DNA of 64,000 bases, from assembly GCA_052326585.1 (NCBI GenBank), contig JBKQLU010000054.1:62001-126000 (forward strand), in the 5' to 3' direction. The position numbers were made by a program, and so were the translations under genes. The DNA is from JAPLJC01 sp052326585. GTDB taxonomy: Bacteria; Desulfobacterota; Desulfobaccia; Desulfobaccales; 0-14-0-80-60-11. Each line of letters opens with the position of its first letter. Position 1 is the first letter of the stretch. Below are positions 1 through 9,535 of this stretch, one piece after another. The notes below the pieces were generated by a model. The model worked only from the letters and a program-made list of their open reading frames with translations, was not told the origin of the DNA and made no database searches.

Positions 1-1335
1 GAAGACAATGGGTTCCAGAGCTGCATCCCCTTCGTCCTTATGCTGGATGTAGTGCAGGGCTGACTGCTGAAAGCGCCATTCCACCGAGGGGTGGATCGCG
101 GTGAACTCCTCTTTGATGACGGTTTGAATCTTTTGGTCCAGTTGCTCCAGGCTGCGATTCAAAGCCACGGCGAACAGCAGCAGAACCGGCTGCAGGCTGG
201 CCGTGTTCAGGGCGTTCAGCGCCCCGGGGCGGGTTGACTTGAGCACCAGGGTTCCCAGGAGCCGATCCTGGTAGAAGAGGGGAGCAACATAAACGCTCCG
301 GTAGCCGTGCTCCAGCATGCGCCCTTCCAAGACCGTGCTCTTGGGATAATCTTGCAGATCTTCAACGACCAGCGGCTCGCCCTGCTCCATCACCTGGGCA
401 AATATCGATCCTTTGAATTCACTCCGCTGGTAATGGGTGGCATTCTCCAGAATGCAGGTCGTTTCCGGCTGTTTATGGGCATGCGGTAAGATGAGAATCT
501 GTTCGCCCCGGATGGCGGCCAGCCCAAGTGAGAGGTCCGGCTCTCGCAGGTAGATCTGCAATTTTTCCTGCAGGTCGGTAAAACCCTCTCGTTGGAAAAT
601 CGATTCCTTCTCGAACAGGTCGGCCTGCAGGGATGATAGCATCTCATGAGCCGTCACGTCCGCGGCCCTGAAAACGGCAAAACCCTGAAATTCAAAGGTC
701 TCCGGGGGTATCAGTTCCATCCATACCTTCAGGTCGGTAACGTTAGCCAGGAGCCGGTTCCGCTCGGCTTCCGTCAAAACCTTGGGCTCCGCCAGCGCCT
801 TGATTTCCAGGAATTTGGGGTCCAGGGCGATATTTAAGAACCGATCCAGTCCGGTTTTCGGGCAGCGGGCCTGGGCCAAGAGGGGATAATCCCAGGTGAG
901 GTCGAAGCCGTAAAATTTATTCAGGATAAAGATATACGCCTTGAGGGTCCGCCCCCGGAGCAACTGTTCGGGGTCGACGTTCAATTGCGGCGCAAAACTC
1001 TGTCCTCTCATCCCGAAAAGGGTTTTGAAGAGTGGGGTGGCATAGAAGCCAATAAACTCGAAAGGCACGACGGCCGCGGCGCAATCGCTCTCATAAAACG
1101 CCGGCGGGAAAACCACGCTCATCAACAGATCAAGGAGTTCCCGGTGCTTTTCCAGGATGGTGAGGTCCTCGATGGGTTCCCGGAGTTCAGGGCTGTCCTC
1201 TAACTTTTGCCGGATAAGCGGCCCCAGGCAAGCCATCCCGCCACTGTCTTCGGCCACCAAGCCCTCCCAGAAATCGATCAATGGCCTCAGGCTCAGTCTG
1301 GTCCGGAAAGGAAATTTAACCTTTTGGGGTTCCAT
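1..1335 (-). CDS. GAF-domain sensor-like protein, C-terminus cut by window edge
   Basis: An uninterrupted reading frame of 445 codons runs from an ATG at 1335 to base 1 without a stop, so the C-terminus lies outside. The start is chosen because AAAGAGGA sits just upstream; two further in-frame ATGs (1362, 1374) have no such site. The first ~230 residues match no family I know. About residues 240-390 look like a GAF ligand-binding fold, with a typical segment near GTLVLKS. The part just before the edge (TAIHPSVEWRF) resembles long GAF proteins of unknown function. No kinase or cyclase motif is visible in the part seen. Role: probable cytoplasmic sensor; ligand and output unknown. Confidence 0.7.
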   Translation of the reverse strand, partial: MEPQKVKFPFRTRLSLRPLIDFWEGLVAEDSGGMACLGPLIRQKLEDSPELREPIEDLTILEKHRELLDLLMSVVFPPAFYESDCAAAVVPFEFIGFYATPLFKTLFGMRGQSFAPQLNVDPEQLLRGRTLKAYIFILNKFYGFDLTWDYPLLAQARCPKTGLDRFLNIALDPKFLEIKALAEPKVLTEAERNRLLANVTDLKVWMELIPPETFEFQGFAVFRAADVTAHEMLSSLQADLFEKESIFQREGFTDLQEKLQIYLREPDLSLGLAAIRGEQILILPHAHKQPETTCILENATHYQRSEFKGSIFAQVMEQGEPLVVEDLQDYPKSTVLEGRMLEHGYRSVYVAPLFYQDRLLGTLVLKSTRPGALNALNTASLQPVLLLFAVALNRSLEQLDQKIQTVIKEEFTAIHPSVEWRFQQSALHYIQHKDEGDAALEPIVF

Positions 1336-1588
1336 TACGTCCTCTTTACTAGAATTTTTCATTAATTTAATCATTTGTAAGCTGCGATCAAGGGATCGAA
1401 AAGCGATGGCGGTCGGAAGGGTTTTGTTCTGTGAATAGTAGAGTTTGGCCGGCAAGAACAGCAAGCTTTTCCAAAAGCTGGGGGCTGAAGCCCGACCGGT
1501 ATCCTTTGCTTTTGCCGCTCTTTGCGGATAAAATGAGCCGACGTTAAGAAGGCCCGGCCGCAGGCCCGCGGTCCGGGTGGGGGATCGG

Positions 1589-2626
1589 ATGCAAGGAAGA
1601 CGCAGGCTGCTCATCGGAGTCCTGGCCATGCTGGCGGTGGCCGGCATCCTGGTCTATTCACTGCGCTGGTGGCAGGCCCGGCCGCCCGCTGACCTCTTGC
1701 GCCTGCAGGGGCATATGGAGGCCACCGAAACAGATCTCTCCTTCAAGGTGCCCGGCCTCATCGCAGAGATCTATTTCCAGGAAGGGGACTGGGTCAGCAG
1801 CGGTCAGAAGGCGGCCCTCCTGGAGGCCAAGGACCTGAAGGACGGAGTCGCCAAGGCCCGGGCTGACCTGGCCGCGGCCAGGGCCAATCTCGCCAAGATG
1901 GAAACCGGCTACCGGCCCCAGGAGGTCAAGGAGGCCCAGGCCCAGGCGGGCAAGAGCGGGGCGGACCTGGCCAATAAGCGGCTCGATTATGAGCGCTACG
2001 AGAACCTCTACCAGCGCCGGGTAGTGGCGGCCCAAACCCGGGATAAGGCCGAATCCGATTACTTGATGGCCAAGGCGGACCATCAGAGCGCCCTGGCGGA
2101 ACTCAACCTGCGCCAGGAAGGCTACCGGGCCGAGGACATCGACCAGGCCCGGGAACAGGCGAAGGCCGCCCAGGCGGCCCTGGATTTGACTATCACCCAG
2201 TTGGGGTACGCCACCATCTATTCCCCGGTGAATGGGGTGGTTTTGGTGCGGCCCATGGAGCCGGGGATGACCGCGGCGGTGGGGGCCCCGGTGCTGACCC
2301 TGGGAGACCTGGACAACATCTATCTGGAAGCCTATATACCCGAGTCCGATCTGGCCCGGGTCAAATTCGGCATGAAGGCCTACATCACCACCGACGCCTA
2401 CCCCGGCAAGCAATATCCCGCCTGGGTCTCCTTCATCAACTCCAAGGCCGAGTTCACTCCCAAGCCGGTGGAGACCTTCAAGGAGCGGGTAACCTTGGTG
2501 TACCGCACCAAGATCCGGGCCCAAAACCTCAATTACGACCTGAAGCCGGGCATGCCGGCGGAAGCGGTAATCCTTCTTGACCAACACGACAGCCAGGCGC
2601 CAGAGCAGCCCCAAGCCCCCCGGTGA
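1589..2626 (+). CDS. HlyD/YbhG-like periplasmic membrane-fusion protein of an ABC exporter
   Basis: Protein of about 345 residues with an N-terminal membrane anchor (residues ~7-26, rich in L, A, V), a biotinyl-lipoyl-like segment (KVPGLIAEIYFQEGDWV), a long coiled-coil hairpin rich in A, Q, E and R (~residues 75-195) and a second lipoyl half (ATIYSPVNGVVL). This order is the membrane-fusion protein pattern that bridges an inner-membrane pump to an outer-membrane channel. The ATG at 1589 follows GGTGGGGGA; a GTG at 1577 is a weaker alternative. It leads a five-gene exporter operon and its end overlaps the next ATPase gene. By arrangement it corresponds to E. coli YbhG. No TolC-type gene is in the window. 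Confidence 0.9.
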   Translation: MQGRRRLLIGVLAMLAVAGILVYSLRWWQARPPADLLRLQGHMEATETDLSFKVPGLIAEIYFQEGDWVSSGQKAALLEAKDLKDGVAKARADLAAARANLAKMETGYRPQEVKEAQAQAGKSGADLANKRLDYERYENLYQRRVVAAQTRDKAESDYLMAKADHQSALAELNLRQEGYRAEDIDQAREQAKAAQAALDLTITQLGYATIYSPVNGVVLVRPMEPGMTAAVGAPVLTLGDLDNIYLEAYIPESDLARVKFGMKAYITTDAYPGKQYPAWVSFINSKAEFTPKPVETFKERVTLVYRTKIRAQNLNYDLKPGMPAEAVILLDQHDSQAPEQPQAPR

Positions 2627-3569
2627 GCTGGCCATCCGGGCCCAAGGCCTGGGCAAGCGGTTCGGCGGCCTGACGGCGGTGGACCACCTGGACCTGGAAG
2701 TGGCCTACGGCGAGGCCTTTGCCCTGGTGGGGCCGGACGCCGCCGGCAAGACCACCACTATGCGGATGCTGGTGGGCATCATGGACCCGGACCAGGGCCG
2801 GGCCGAGGTCCTGGGGTTCGACACGGTCAAGGACGCGGAGCGCCTCAAGGAGCAGATCGGCTACATGCCCCAGCGCTTCGGCCTCTATGACGATCTGACC
2901 GTGGCGGAAAATATCGCCTTCTACGCCGACATCTACCAGATGGCGCGCCGCGACCGGGACCGCCGCCTTCCCGAGTTGCTGGGCTTTTCCAACCTCACCC
3001 CCTTCACCGCCCGCCTGGCCCGGAACCTCTCCGGGGGCATGCGCCAGAAGCTGGGGTTGGTCTGCGCCTTGATTCATACGCCCCGCCTCCTGTTCCTGGA
3101 TGAACCCACCTTCGGGGTGGATCCGGTCTCCCGCCGCGAATTCTGGGAGATCCTCTACCGCCTCCTGGGGGGCGGTATCACTATCTTTCTATCCACCGCC
3201 TACATGGATGAGGCCGAGCGGGCCCACCGGGTGGGTCTGATCCACCAGGGCCAGCTCCTGATGGTGGATACCCCCAAGGCCCTGAAGGGCTCCTTTCAGG
3301 GCGAGCTGCTGGAGGCCAGGGCCGCGGATATGCGCGCCGCCCGGAAGCTCTTGCGCGGTAACTCCCTGGTCCTCCAGTCCCTGGTTATGGGAGAGCGGCT
3401 GATGCTTACGGTGGCCTCGGCGGACGAGGCATCCGGGCCCTTGACCGCGGCCCTGGAGCAAGCCGGGCTCAGCGAGGTGAGTGTTGCCCCGGCTGAACCC
3501 AATCTGGAAGATCTGTTCGTCCAAATCGTAGAGCGGCAGCAGGAGAAGGAGCAACCTGCGGGGTCTTAA
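2577..3569 (+). CDS. ABC transporter ATPase, first of two (YbhF N-half-like)
   Basis: About 330 residues. Walker A is GPDAAGKT, the signature is LSGGMRQ and Walker B is LLFLDEPTFGVDP. The switch region reads STAYMDEAER, so the usual H-loop histidine is absent, as I recall for the N-terminal half of E. coli YbhF. The C-terminal ~90 residues form the extra domain found in ABC-2 drug/lipid exporter ATPases. The start is a TTG at 2577 inside the end of the fusion-protein gene (50-bp overlap), which suggests translational coupling; no later in-frame start is convincing. It probably pairs with the ATPase at 3678, so this organism carries as two genes what E. coli fuses in one. Confidence 0.88.
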   Translation: MTNTTARRQSSPKPPGELAIRAQGLGKRFGGLTAVDHLDLEVAYGEAFALVGPDAAGKTTTMRMLVGIMDPDQGRAEVLGFDTVKDAERLKEQIGYMPQRFGLYDDLTVAENIAFYADIYQMARRDRDRRLPELLGFSNLTPFTARLARNLSGGMRQKLGLVCALIHTPRLLFLDEPTFGVDPVSRREFWEILYRLLGGGITIFLSTAYMDEAERAHRVGLIHQGQLLMVDTPKALKGSFQGELLEARAADMRAARKLLRGNSLVLQSLVMGERLMLTVASADEASGPLTAALEQAGLSEVSVAPAEPNLEDLFVQIVERQQEKEQPAGS

Positions 3570-3677
3570 GCGCTGGGGGAAGCGGTTCCCGGGCCGGGAA
3601 GCGATACCTCTGCGGCCCCGGCTCCCCTGGGCTGGAAGCTGTGCCGGGAAACCGGGGATCGAGGGTGGTCTGAGAAG

Positions 3678-4613
3678 ATGAGCGGCGCACCAGAAATCGT
3701 GGTTAACAACCTCTCCCGCCATTTCGGGGACTTCAAGGCGGTGGACCGGATCAGCTTCGAGGTCAACCGGGGGGAGATCTTCGGTTTTCTGGGACCCAAT
3801 GGCGCCGGGAAATCCACCACCATCCGCATGCTCACCGGTCTGCTGCTGCCCACTAACGGCTCCGGCCGGGTGGGCGGCTTCGACATCATACGGGAAAACG
3901 ACCGGATCAAAGAAAACATCGGCTACATGTCCCAGCGCTTTTCCCTCTATGATGACCTGACCGCCGAAGAGAACCTGAACTTCTTCGGGGGCGTCTATGG
4001 TCTGCCCGCGGCTCGCCTCCGGGAGCGCCTCACCCAGGTCCTGAGCCTGGTAGGCCTGGAGGCCCGCCGCCGGCAACTGACCCGTACCCTGCCCCTGGGC
4101 CTGAAGCAGCGGCTGGCCCTGGCCTCGGCCATCATCCACGAGCCTGGCATCCTCTTTCTGGACGAAGCCACCAGCGGGGTGGACCCCATCTCCCGGCGCA
4201 ATTTCTGGGATCTGATCTATGCCATGGCGCAGAAGGGGGTGACCATCCTGGTGACCACCCATTACATGGAGGAGGCCGAGTTTTGCGACCGGTTGGTGCT
4301 CATTTACCAGGGCCGGATCGTGGCCCGGGGCACCCCCCGGGAGCTGAAGGGGGAAGTGCAGGAGACCATTCTGGCGATCCATCCCGACAATCTGGACGCG
4401 GCGCTGAGCCTCATCAAGCAATTGCCCGGGGTGGTCGAGGCCGCGGTCTTTGGGGACGGCCTGCACGTGGCGGTGGCCGAGCCCCAGGAAGTGGAAGGCC
4501 GCATCACCGCAGTCCTGGCGGCCCATAATATCGCCCTCAGAGGCCACATTGAAAGGGTGCGGCCCAGCCTGGAGGACGCCTTCATCGCCGTGGTCCAGCG
4601 GGCCGGAGAATAA
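3678..4613 (+). CDS. ABC transporter ATPase, second of two (YbhF C-half-like)
   Basis: Protein of 311 residues with canonical Walker A GPNGAGKST, signature LPLGLKQRL (degenerate, LPLGL in place of LSGGM), Walker B ILFLDEATSGVDP and an intact switch histidine in VTTHYMEEAE. The C-terminal domain matches ABC-2 type ATPases. The two ATPases complement each other: the first has a good signature but no H-loop histidine, this one has the histidine but a weak signature. That is the usual sign of an asymmetric heterodimer with one competent composite site (inference). It sits 108 bp after the first ATPase gene and 152 bp before the first permease. Confidence 0.9.
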   Translation: MSGAPEIVVNNLSRHFGDFKAVDRISFEVNRGEIFGFLGPNGAGKSTTIRMLTGLLLPTNGSGRVGGFDIIRENDRIKENIGYMSQRFSLYDDLTAEENLNFFGGVYGLPAARLRERLTQVLSLVGLEARRRQLTRTLPLGLKQRLALASAIIHEPGILFLDEATSGVDPISRRNFWDLIYAMAQKGVTILVTTHYMEEAEFCDRLVLIYQGRIVARGTPRELKGEVQETILAIHPDNLDAALSLIKQLPGVVEAAVFGDGLHVAVAEPQEVEGRITAVLAAHNIALRGHIERVRPSLEDAFIAVVQRAGE

Positions 4614-4765
4614 GGCAAGCGGCAAAAAGTGAGAGCTTGCAAAGGGCAGCCCAGAAGTGAGCCAATGTTAATCTCGTTCATTAAAAAGTTGAAGGCTGGC
4701 GGGGCAGCGGCGGTCTGCCGGATCGCCCCGGCGGCCCGCCGGGTCGCCCCTACCGGGGGCTGCCC

Positions 4766-5899
4766 ATGAACCTGCACCGCACCTGGGCCATCTTCCGCAA
4801 AGAGGTGATCCACGTCCGCCGGGACCCCATCAGCCTCCTGGAAATCATTCTGCTGCCCCTGATCCTCATGCTCCTCTACGGCTACGCCCTCACCTTCGAC
4901 ATCAAGAAAGTCTCCCTGGCGGTCTATGACCAGGAAAACAGCCAGTTGAGCGAGGAGCTGGTCAGGCGCTTTGAGAGCACCGACTATTTTAACCTGGCGC
5001 GCTTCGCCCGGAGTTATGCGGATCTGCAGGATCTGGTCGCCAGGCACGAGGTGCAGGTGGGTTTGGTTATCCCCTATGACTTCTCCTGGTCGTATCAGAC
5101 CGGGAAGACCGCCAGGGTCCAGGCCGTGGTGGACGGCACCGATTCCAACACCGCCAACATCATCCTGGGATACATCGAGGGGGTGACCGCCCCTTACGCC
5201 CAGGAGCTCCTGGTGCAGCGCCTGCAGGGCCAGGGGCCGGCCGGACCGGGAAGCCCGGTGGACGCCCAGTTGCGCTTCTGGTTCAACGAAGACCTGGAGT
5301 CCCGCAATTACATCGTCCCTGGCCTCATCGCGGTGATCATGACCGTGGTGGGGGCGCTCCTCACCTCCCTGACCGTGGTGCGGGAGCTGGAGCGGGGCAG
5401 CATGGAGGGCCTGCTGGCCACTCCCCTGAAGAAGACGGAGCTGCTCCTGGGCAAACTGGGGCCCTATTTCTTCATCGGCATGCTGGACATGGGGATTGTC
5501 ATGGCCATGGGCAAGTTTCTCTTCCAGGTGCCCTTGCGGGGCAGCCTTTTGCTGCTCATCGGCCTCTCGGCCCTGTTTCTCATCGCCACCCTGGGGCAGG
5601 GGCTGCTCATCTCGGTGACCTCCGAAAGCCAGTTGCAGGCCTTCCAGATGGCCTTGCTCACCACCTTCTTGCCGTCCTTTCTGCTCTCCGGGTTCGTCTT
5701 CGCCATCTACCTGATGCCCCTGCCTTTGCGGATCGTCTCCTTGATCGTGCCGGCCCGCTACGTGGTGACCATCTCCAAGGGTATATATCTCAAGGGCCTC
5801 GGCCTCGGGGTGCTGTGGCCCAGCGCCGTGATGCTGGCCGCCTCCGCTGCCTTATTTGTTTCCCTGGCCATCCGCAAATTTGTGAAGAAGGTTCATTAA
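4766..5899 (+). CDS. ABC-2 type exporter permease (YbhS-like)
   Basis: Membrane protein of 377 residues. An N-terminal helix (~25-45, LLPLILMLLYGYAL) is followed by a large extracytoplasmic domain (~50-180) and five C-terminal helices, the ABC2_membrane_3 layout. The motif VVRELERGSMEGLLATPL between the first two helices of the C-terminal bundle is the family hallmark (E-x-G-T/S-x-E-x-L-x-x-T-P). It is followed 5 bp later by a second permease with the same architecture, so the pump is probably a permease heterodimer energised by the two upstream ATPases. Substrate unknown; relatives export cationic drugs or lipids. Confidence 0.9.
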   Translation: MNLHRTWAIFRKEVIHVRRDPISLLEIILLPLILMLLYGYALTFDIKKVSLAVYDQENSQLSEELVRRFESTDYFNLARFARSYADLQDLVARHEVQVGLVIPYDFSWSYQTGKTARVQAVVDGTDSNTANIILGYIEGVTAPYAQELLVQRLQGQGPAGPGSPVDAQLRFWFNEDLESRNYIVPGLIAVIMTVVGALLTSLTVVRELERGSMEGLLATPLKKTELLLGKLGPYFFIGMLDMGIVMAMGKFLFQVPLRGSLLLLIGLSALFLIATLGQGLLISVTSESQLQAFQMALLTTFLPSFLLSGFVFAIYLMPLPLRIVSLIVPARYVVTISKGIYLKGLGLGVLWPSAVMLAASAALFVSLAIRKFVKKVH

Positions 5900-5904
5900 T
5901 AGCA

Positions 5905-7041
5905 ATGTTGCGACGCATCCGGCACATCATCATCAAGGAATTCATCCAGGTCTGGCGGGATAAGAAGCTCCGCTTTTTTCTCATCCTGCCGCCCCTGATC
6001 CAGCTCCTGGCTTACGGCTACGTGGTCAATTTCGACATCAAGCATGTGGCCACCGCCATTTTCGACGAAAGCCGCACCCAGGAGAGCCGGGAGCTCATCC
6101 AGCGGTTCACCTCCAACGACTGGTTCCAGGTGAATTACTATCTCAACAGCCGGCGGGAACTCCTGGACCTGATCGACCGGGGCGAGATCACCATGGCCCT
6201 GTGGATCCAGTGGGATTTTGCCAAACAACTGCGCCAGGGGAAAAGCGGCCAGGTCCAGGTGATCGTGGACGCCACCGACTCCAACGCCGCCCTCATCGTC
6301 AGCCGCTACGCCAGTACCGTCATCGGGGATTATTCCCAGGAGCAGTTGCTCGCGCGCCTTGAACGCCAGGGGGTGGGCCGGACCGGGAGACCGGTCATTC
6401 CCTTGAGCCTGGAGGCCCGGGCCTGGTTCAACCCCAATCTGATTTCCCGCTACTCCATGGTGCCCGGGGTCGTCGCCATGGTGGTGCTGCTCATCTCCCT
6501 GATGCTCACGGCCCTGTCGGTGGTGCGGGAAAAGGAGATCGGCACCCTGGAGCAGATCCTGGTGACCCCCATCCGGAGCGTCGAATTGATGTTGGGAAAG
6601 ACCATCCCCTTTATCCTCATCTCCCTGGGGGACATCATCCTGGTGACCCTGGTGGGGGTCCTCTGGTTCGAGGTGCCTTTTCGGGGCCAGTTATCGGTGC
6701 TGTTGCTGGGGACCATCGCCTTTCTCTTCAGTTCCGTGGGGTTGGGGCTGTTGATCTCCACCATTGCCGCCACCCAGCAGCAGGCGATGATGGCGGGCAA
6801 CCTGGTCCTGACCCCGGCCATCATGCTCTCGGGCCTCATCTTCCCCATTGCCAACATGCCGCCCTTATTTCAATACCTCACCCTGCTCAACCCCCTGACT
6901 TACTTTATCGTTGTGGTTCGAGGCATCTTTCTCCAGGGCGCCGGCATCGACCTGTTGTGGCGGCAGATGGCCGCCATGGCGGCACTGGGCCTGATCATGC
7001 TGACCCTGGCGGTGCTGCGTTTCCGGAAGCATGTGGCCTAG
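5905..7041 (+). CDS. ABC-2 type exporter permease (YbhR-like)
   Basis: Protein of 378 residues built like its neighbour: N-terminal helix with ILPPLIQLLAYGYVV, large external domain, and a C-terminal bundle introduced by VVREKEIGTLEQILVTPI, the ABC-2 permease motif. The reading frame is open further upstream, but the ATG at 5905, five bases after the previous stop, gives the correct N-terminus (MLRRIRHIIIKEF). It is the last gene of the exporter operon. A gene on the opposite strand converges on it, and the short gap holds an 8-bp inverted repeat (7073-7080 with 7090-7097) without a T-run. Confidence 0.9.
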   Translation: MLRRIRHIIIKEFIQVWRDKKLRFFLILPPLIQLLAYGYVVNFDIKHVATAIFDESRTQESRELIQRFTSNDWFQVNYYLNSRRELLDLIDRGEITMALWIQWDFAKQLRQGKSGQVQVIVDATDSNAALIVSRYASTVIGDYSQEQLLARLERQGVGRTGRPVIPLSLEARAWFNPNLISRYSMVPGVVAMVVLLISLMLTALSVVREKEIGTLEQILVTPIRSVELMLGKTIPFILISLGDIILVTLVGVLWFEVPFRGQLSVLLLGTIAFLFSSVGLGLLISTIAATQQQAMMAGNLVLTPAIMLSGLIFPIANMPPLFQYLTLLNPLTYFIVVVRGIFLQGAGIDLLWRQMAAMAALGLIMLTLAVLRFRKHVA

Positions 7042-7165
7042 GCCAATTGGGGGGATTATCCTGGTGGGATACCATCAAGAAGAATACCATCTTGATGATC
7101 GATTGCGCCCTGGAAGCCCAAAGCCCCCGCGGGCAAGAGAGGTGGCGTGGGCCGACTAAATAGGG

Positions 7166-8014
7166 TTATCCTTTTGGCCGGCCCAACAAGAAGACCGTGA
7201 TCCCCAGGCCGACAAAGATCAGCAAGATGAGGGTGGAAAAGTTTTGGCGGAATTCCAACTGCTGGAAACCCTTACCAACCTGTTGATTAAGAGCGGCCAG
7301 CTTCTTAGCGAACTCCGCGGTTTTGGCCTTCACCATATTCACATCCACGGTATGAAACAGGGTCCTGTACTCCGCCTGGGTCCGGAAAAGGGACTCTTCC
7401 TCATCCCGGGTGTCTATCAAGCCGGCGTTCAAGGTCTGTAGATTGGCGTTGATCTCATTGATCTTCGCCTCGGTCAGCAGCAGGGCCGCTTTCATCTCCT
7501 GGGCGCGGTCATAACTGTGGCAGATTCCACATAATTTGGGGTCGATAATCCCTATGCTGGCCTTCTGGATATCATGAGAATGGTGGCAGAGGACACAACT
7601 GGGCCCGCTGCCGGTAGTCATCAAGGCCTTGCCGTGGCCGCCTTCCAAGTAGTTTTCCTTGATGCCCAAATGGCATTTCCCGCAGAAATCCGGAACCTCT
7701 TTGGGTTTCGGCACCCCCACGAACCCGCCCTGCGGCGTCATGGACCTGGCCGCGTCCTTGGGGTCGCCGCCGTGGCAGTCCTGGCAGGAAACCCCGTTCA
7801 GGTAATGAACGCTCTTGCGCCATTCCGCCGGAATCGCCCTATATTCGGGCTTCATCAAGTCAGAGTCGTGGCAGTCGATACAGACGGTTTGCTCCACCCT
7901 GGGTCTCTGGGACCATGGAGTCTTGGGGAACTCTTTCTGCAACAACTCGGTCCAGGCCGCTTCGGAGACCGAAACCAGGCAAAGGAGGCAGATCACCGTG
8001 AGCAGGGAGCGCAT
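7166..8014 (-). CDS. Pentahaem c-type cytochrome with C-terminal membrane anchor
   Basis: Protein of 282 residues with a signal peptide (residues ~1-19, ending SEA-AW) and five CXXCH haem sites: CIDCH, CQDCH, CGKCH, CVLCH and CGICH, all in the first ~170 residues. A predicted coiled-coil segment (~175-250) and one membrane helix (~258-277, LILLIFVGLGITVFLLG) follow. The cytochrome faces the periplasm and is tethered at its C-terminus. It overlaps the cytochrome b stop by one base (TGATG), so it is almost certainly co-translated and part of the same bc-type complex, probably as an electron outlet. I cannot assign it to a named subfamily. Confidence 0.88.
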   Translation of the reverse strand: MRSLLTVICLLCLVSVSEAAWTELLQKEFPKTPWSQRPRVEQTVCIDCHDSDLMKPEYRAIPAEWRKSVHYLNGVSCQDCHGGDPKDAARSMTPQGGFVGVPKPKEVPDFCGKCHLGIKENYLEGGHGKALMTTGSGPSCVLCHHSHDIQKASIGIIDPKLCGICHSYDRAQEMKAALLLTEAKINEINANLQTLNAGLIDTRDEEESLFRTQAEYRTLFHTVDVNMVKAKTAEFAKKLAALNQQVGKGFQQLEFRQNFSTLILLIFVGLGITVFLLGRPKG

Positions 8015-9099
8015 CAGTGAGCCCCCCAGATGGTGAGTCCGACATAGACCATAATGGTTACCAGGAAGGTGGCCAGCATTACCGGCCTCTTCAGGATGTT
8101 GGTCTGCCGCGATTTGTCCAGAAAAGGCCAGAAGATAAAAACTAACACCAGGGCCAACTGTACGGCAATCCCCAGAAACCTGTTGGGGATGAGTTTGAGC
8201 ATTTCATAGGGAGCCAGAAAATACCATTCCGGCCTGATATGTTCGGGGGTATTGAGGGGATCGGCTGGGATACCGGCGTCGTGGGGAGTGAATAAGGCCG
8301 GCGCCATGGAGATTAGGGCAAACATCACAATCAGGTAAATTATCACCATGAAGACTTCTTTGGAAACAAAGTCGGGGTAGAAGGGCGGCCCGTCGGGATG
8401 GCTTTCATGGTGGAATTCCTTCCACTCCTCCGGCCCCTGGGAGGCAGTGGGAGGCGCGGAGATGCCGATCCTCCTCACCAGGAAGACATGCAGGGCGAAG
8501 AGGGTCGAGAACAGGAAAGGGAAAAAGGCGACGTGCAGGGCAAAGAAGCGGTTCAGGGTGACCCCCGAAACGTTTTCACTTCCCCTGAGGATTTTGCTGA
8601 TCACCCCTCCCACCAGCGGAAAGGCCGTGGGGATATCGGTCACCACCGTGGTGGCCCAGAAACTCAACTGGCTCCAGGGCAAGAGATAGCCGCTCAAGGT
8701 AAAGCCCAAGACGGTGAGCAACAACAGGGCCCCCACCACCCAGGTTAGCTCCCTGGGTTTTCGATAGGAGCCCAGGAAAAAGGCGGAGCCCATATGGAGG
8801 AAGACTACCGTTACCATGAGGTTGGCGCCCATCACGTGCATCAGGCGGAAGAGCCAGCCGTAGGGCACGTGATTCATAATAAACTGAACGCTTTGAAAGG
8901 CGTCCTTCTCATCGGGAATGTAGTAGAACATCAGCAGGATGCCGGTGAAGGCCTGAAAAACAAAGGCCGCCAGGGCGACGATGCCCAGGGTGTAAAAGAT
9001 ATTGACATTCTTGGGAACCCGGTAATCGGTGAGCTGCGAGCGGACCAGTTCATCGAGGCCGATCCTGATCTCCAGCCATTCCCTCAGCCTTGCGATCAT
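8014..9099 (-). CDS. Cytochrome b subunit of a quinol:cytochrome c oxidoreductase
   Basis: Protein of 361 residues holding both the N-terminal haem-b domain (four helices; paired histidines in the second and fourth helices, e.g. FRLMHVMGANL, VFLHMG, LHVAFF, ALHVF) and the C-terminal subunit-IV domain with PEWYFLAPYEML, the quinol-site PEWY motif. This one-chain layout resembles bc1 cytochrome b, while the sequence around YYIPDEKDAF resembles b6-type proteins. It is integral to the inner membrane, oxidises quinol and passes electrons to the Rieske protein. It lies 4 bp after the Rieske gene and overlaps the pentahaem cytochrome gene. Confidence 0.93.
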   Translation of the reverse strand: MIARLREWLEIRIGLDELVRSQLTDYRVPKNVNIFYTLGIVALAAFVFQAFTGILLMFYYIPDEKDAFQSVQFIMNHVPYGWLFRLMHVMGANLMVTVVFLHMGSAFFLGSYRKPRELTWVVGALLLLTVLGFTLSGYLLPWSQLSFWATTVVTDIPTAFPLVGGVISKILRGSENVSGVTLNRFFALHVAFFPFLFSTLFALHVFLVRRIGISAPPTASQGPEEWKEFHHESHPDGPPFYPDFVSKEVFMVIIYLIVMFALISMAPALFTPHDAGIPADPLNTPEHIRPEWYFLAPYEMLKLIPNRFLGIAVQLALVLVFIFWPFLDKSRQTNILKRPVMLATFLVTIMVYVGLTIWGAH

Positions 9100-9103
9100 C
9101 TTG

Positions 9104-9514
9104 TCACCCGATTACGAGGTTATCGCCTTCCACCCGCACGGCAAACTTCCGCAAAGGCTTGGGCGGCGGACCGGACACCACGTTCCCCTCCAGGTCGAAG
9201 GTGCCCGCATGGCAAGGGCAGATGAACTCCAGCCGCTCTTTATTAAATTTCACCAGACAGCCCAGATGGGTGCAGACCTTGGAATAGGCCAGGTACCCCA
9301 TGTCGGGAAGGTTAAGGATGATTATCGGGGTGTTGCCGAACATGAGATCTTTGTTGGTATTTACCGGGACCTCGCCTATGGGGATGGTGAGGTTTCTGGC
9401 CATCCCCACTGCCTCAACGGGCAGCAGAAAGCGGAACAAGGGATAGGCAAAAACGCCAACGGCGCTTAATCCCAGGAGGGAGGCCAACACCTTTAAAAAT
9501 CCACGTCTCTCCAT
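9104..9514 (-). CDS. Rieske 2Fe-2S protein of the bc complex
   Basis: Protein of 136 residues with an N-terminal membrane anchor (~residues 7-32) and the two Rieske boxes CTHLGC and CPCHAG, whose Cys and His residues bind the 2Fe-2S cluster. A GPPPKPL segment, the conserved proline loop, follows. The N-terminus MERRGFLKVL resembles a short Tat-type signal-anchor without the twin-arginine consensus being fully met. It is the second gene of the cytochrome operon, 21 bp after the monohaem cytochrome and 4 bp before cytochrome b. Confidence 0.95.
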   Translation of the reverse strand: MERRGFLKVLASLLGLSAVGVFAYPLFRFLLPVEAVGMARNLTIPIGEVPVNTNKDLMFGNTPIIILNLPDMGYLAYSKVCTHLGCLVKFNKERLEFICPCHAGTFDLEGNVVSGPPPKPLRKFAVRVEGDNLVIG

Positions 9515-9535
9515 GGCAAACCCGCGATGGGCAAT

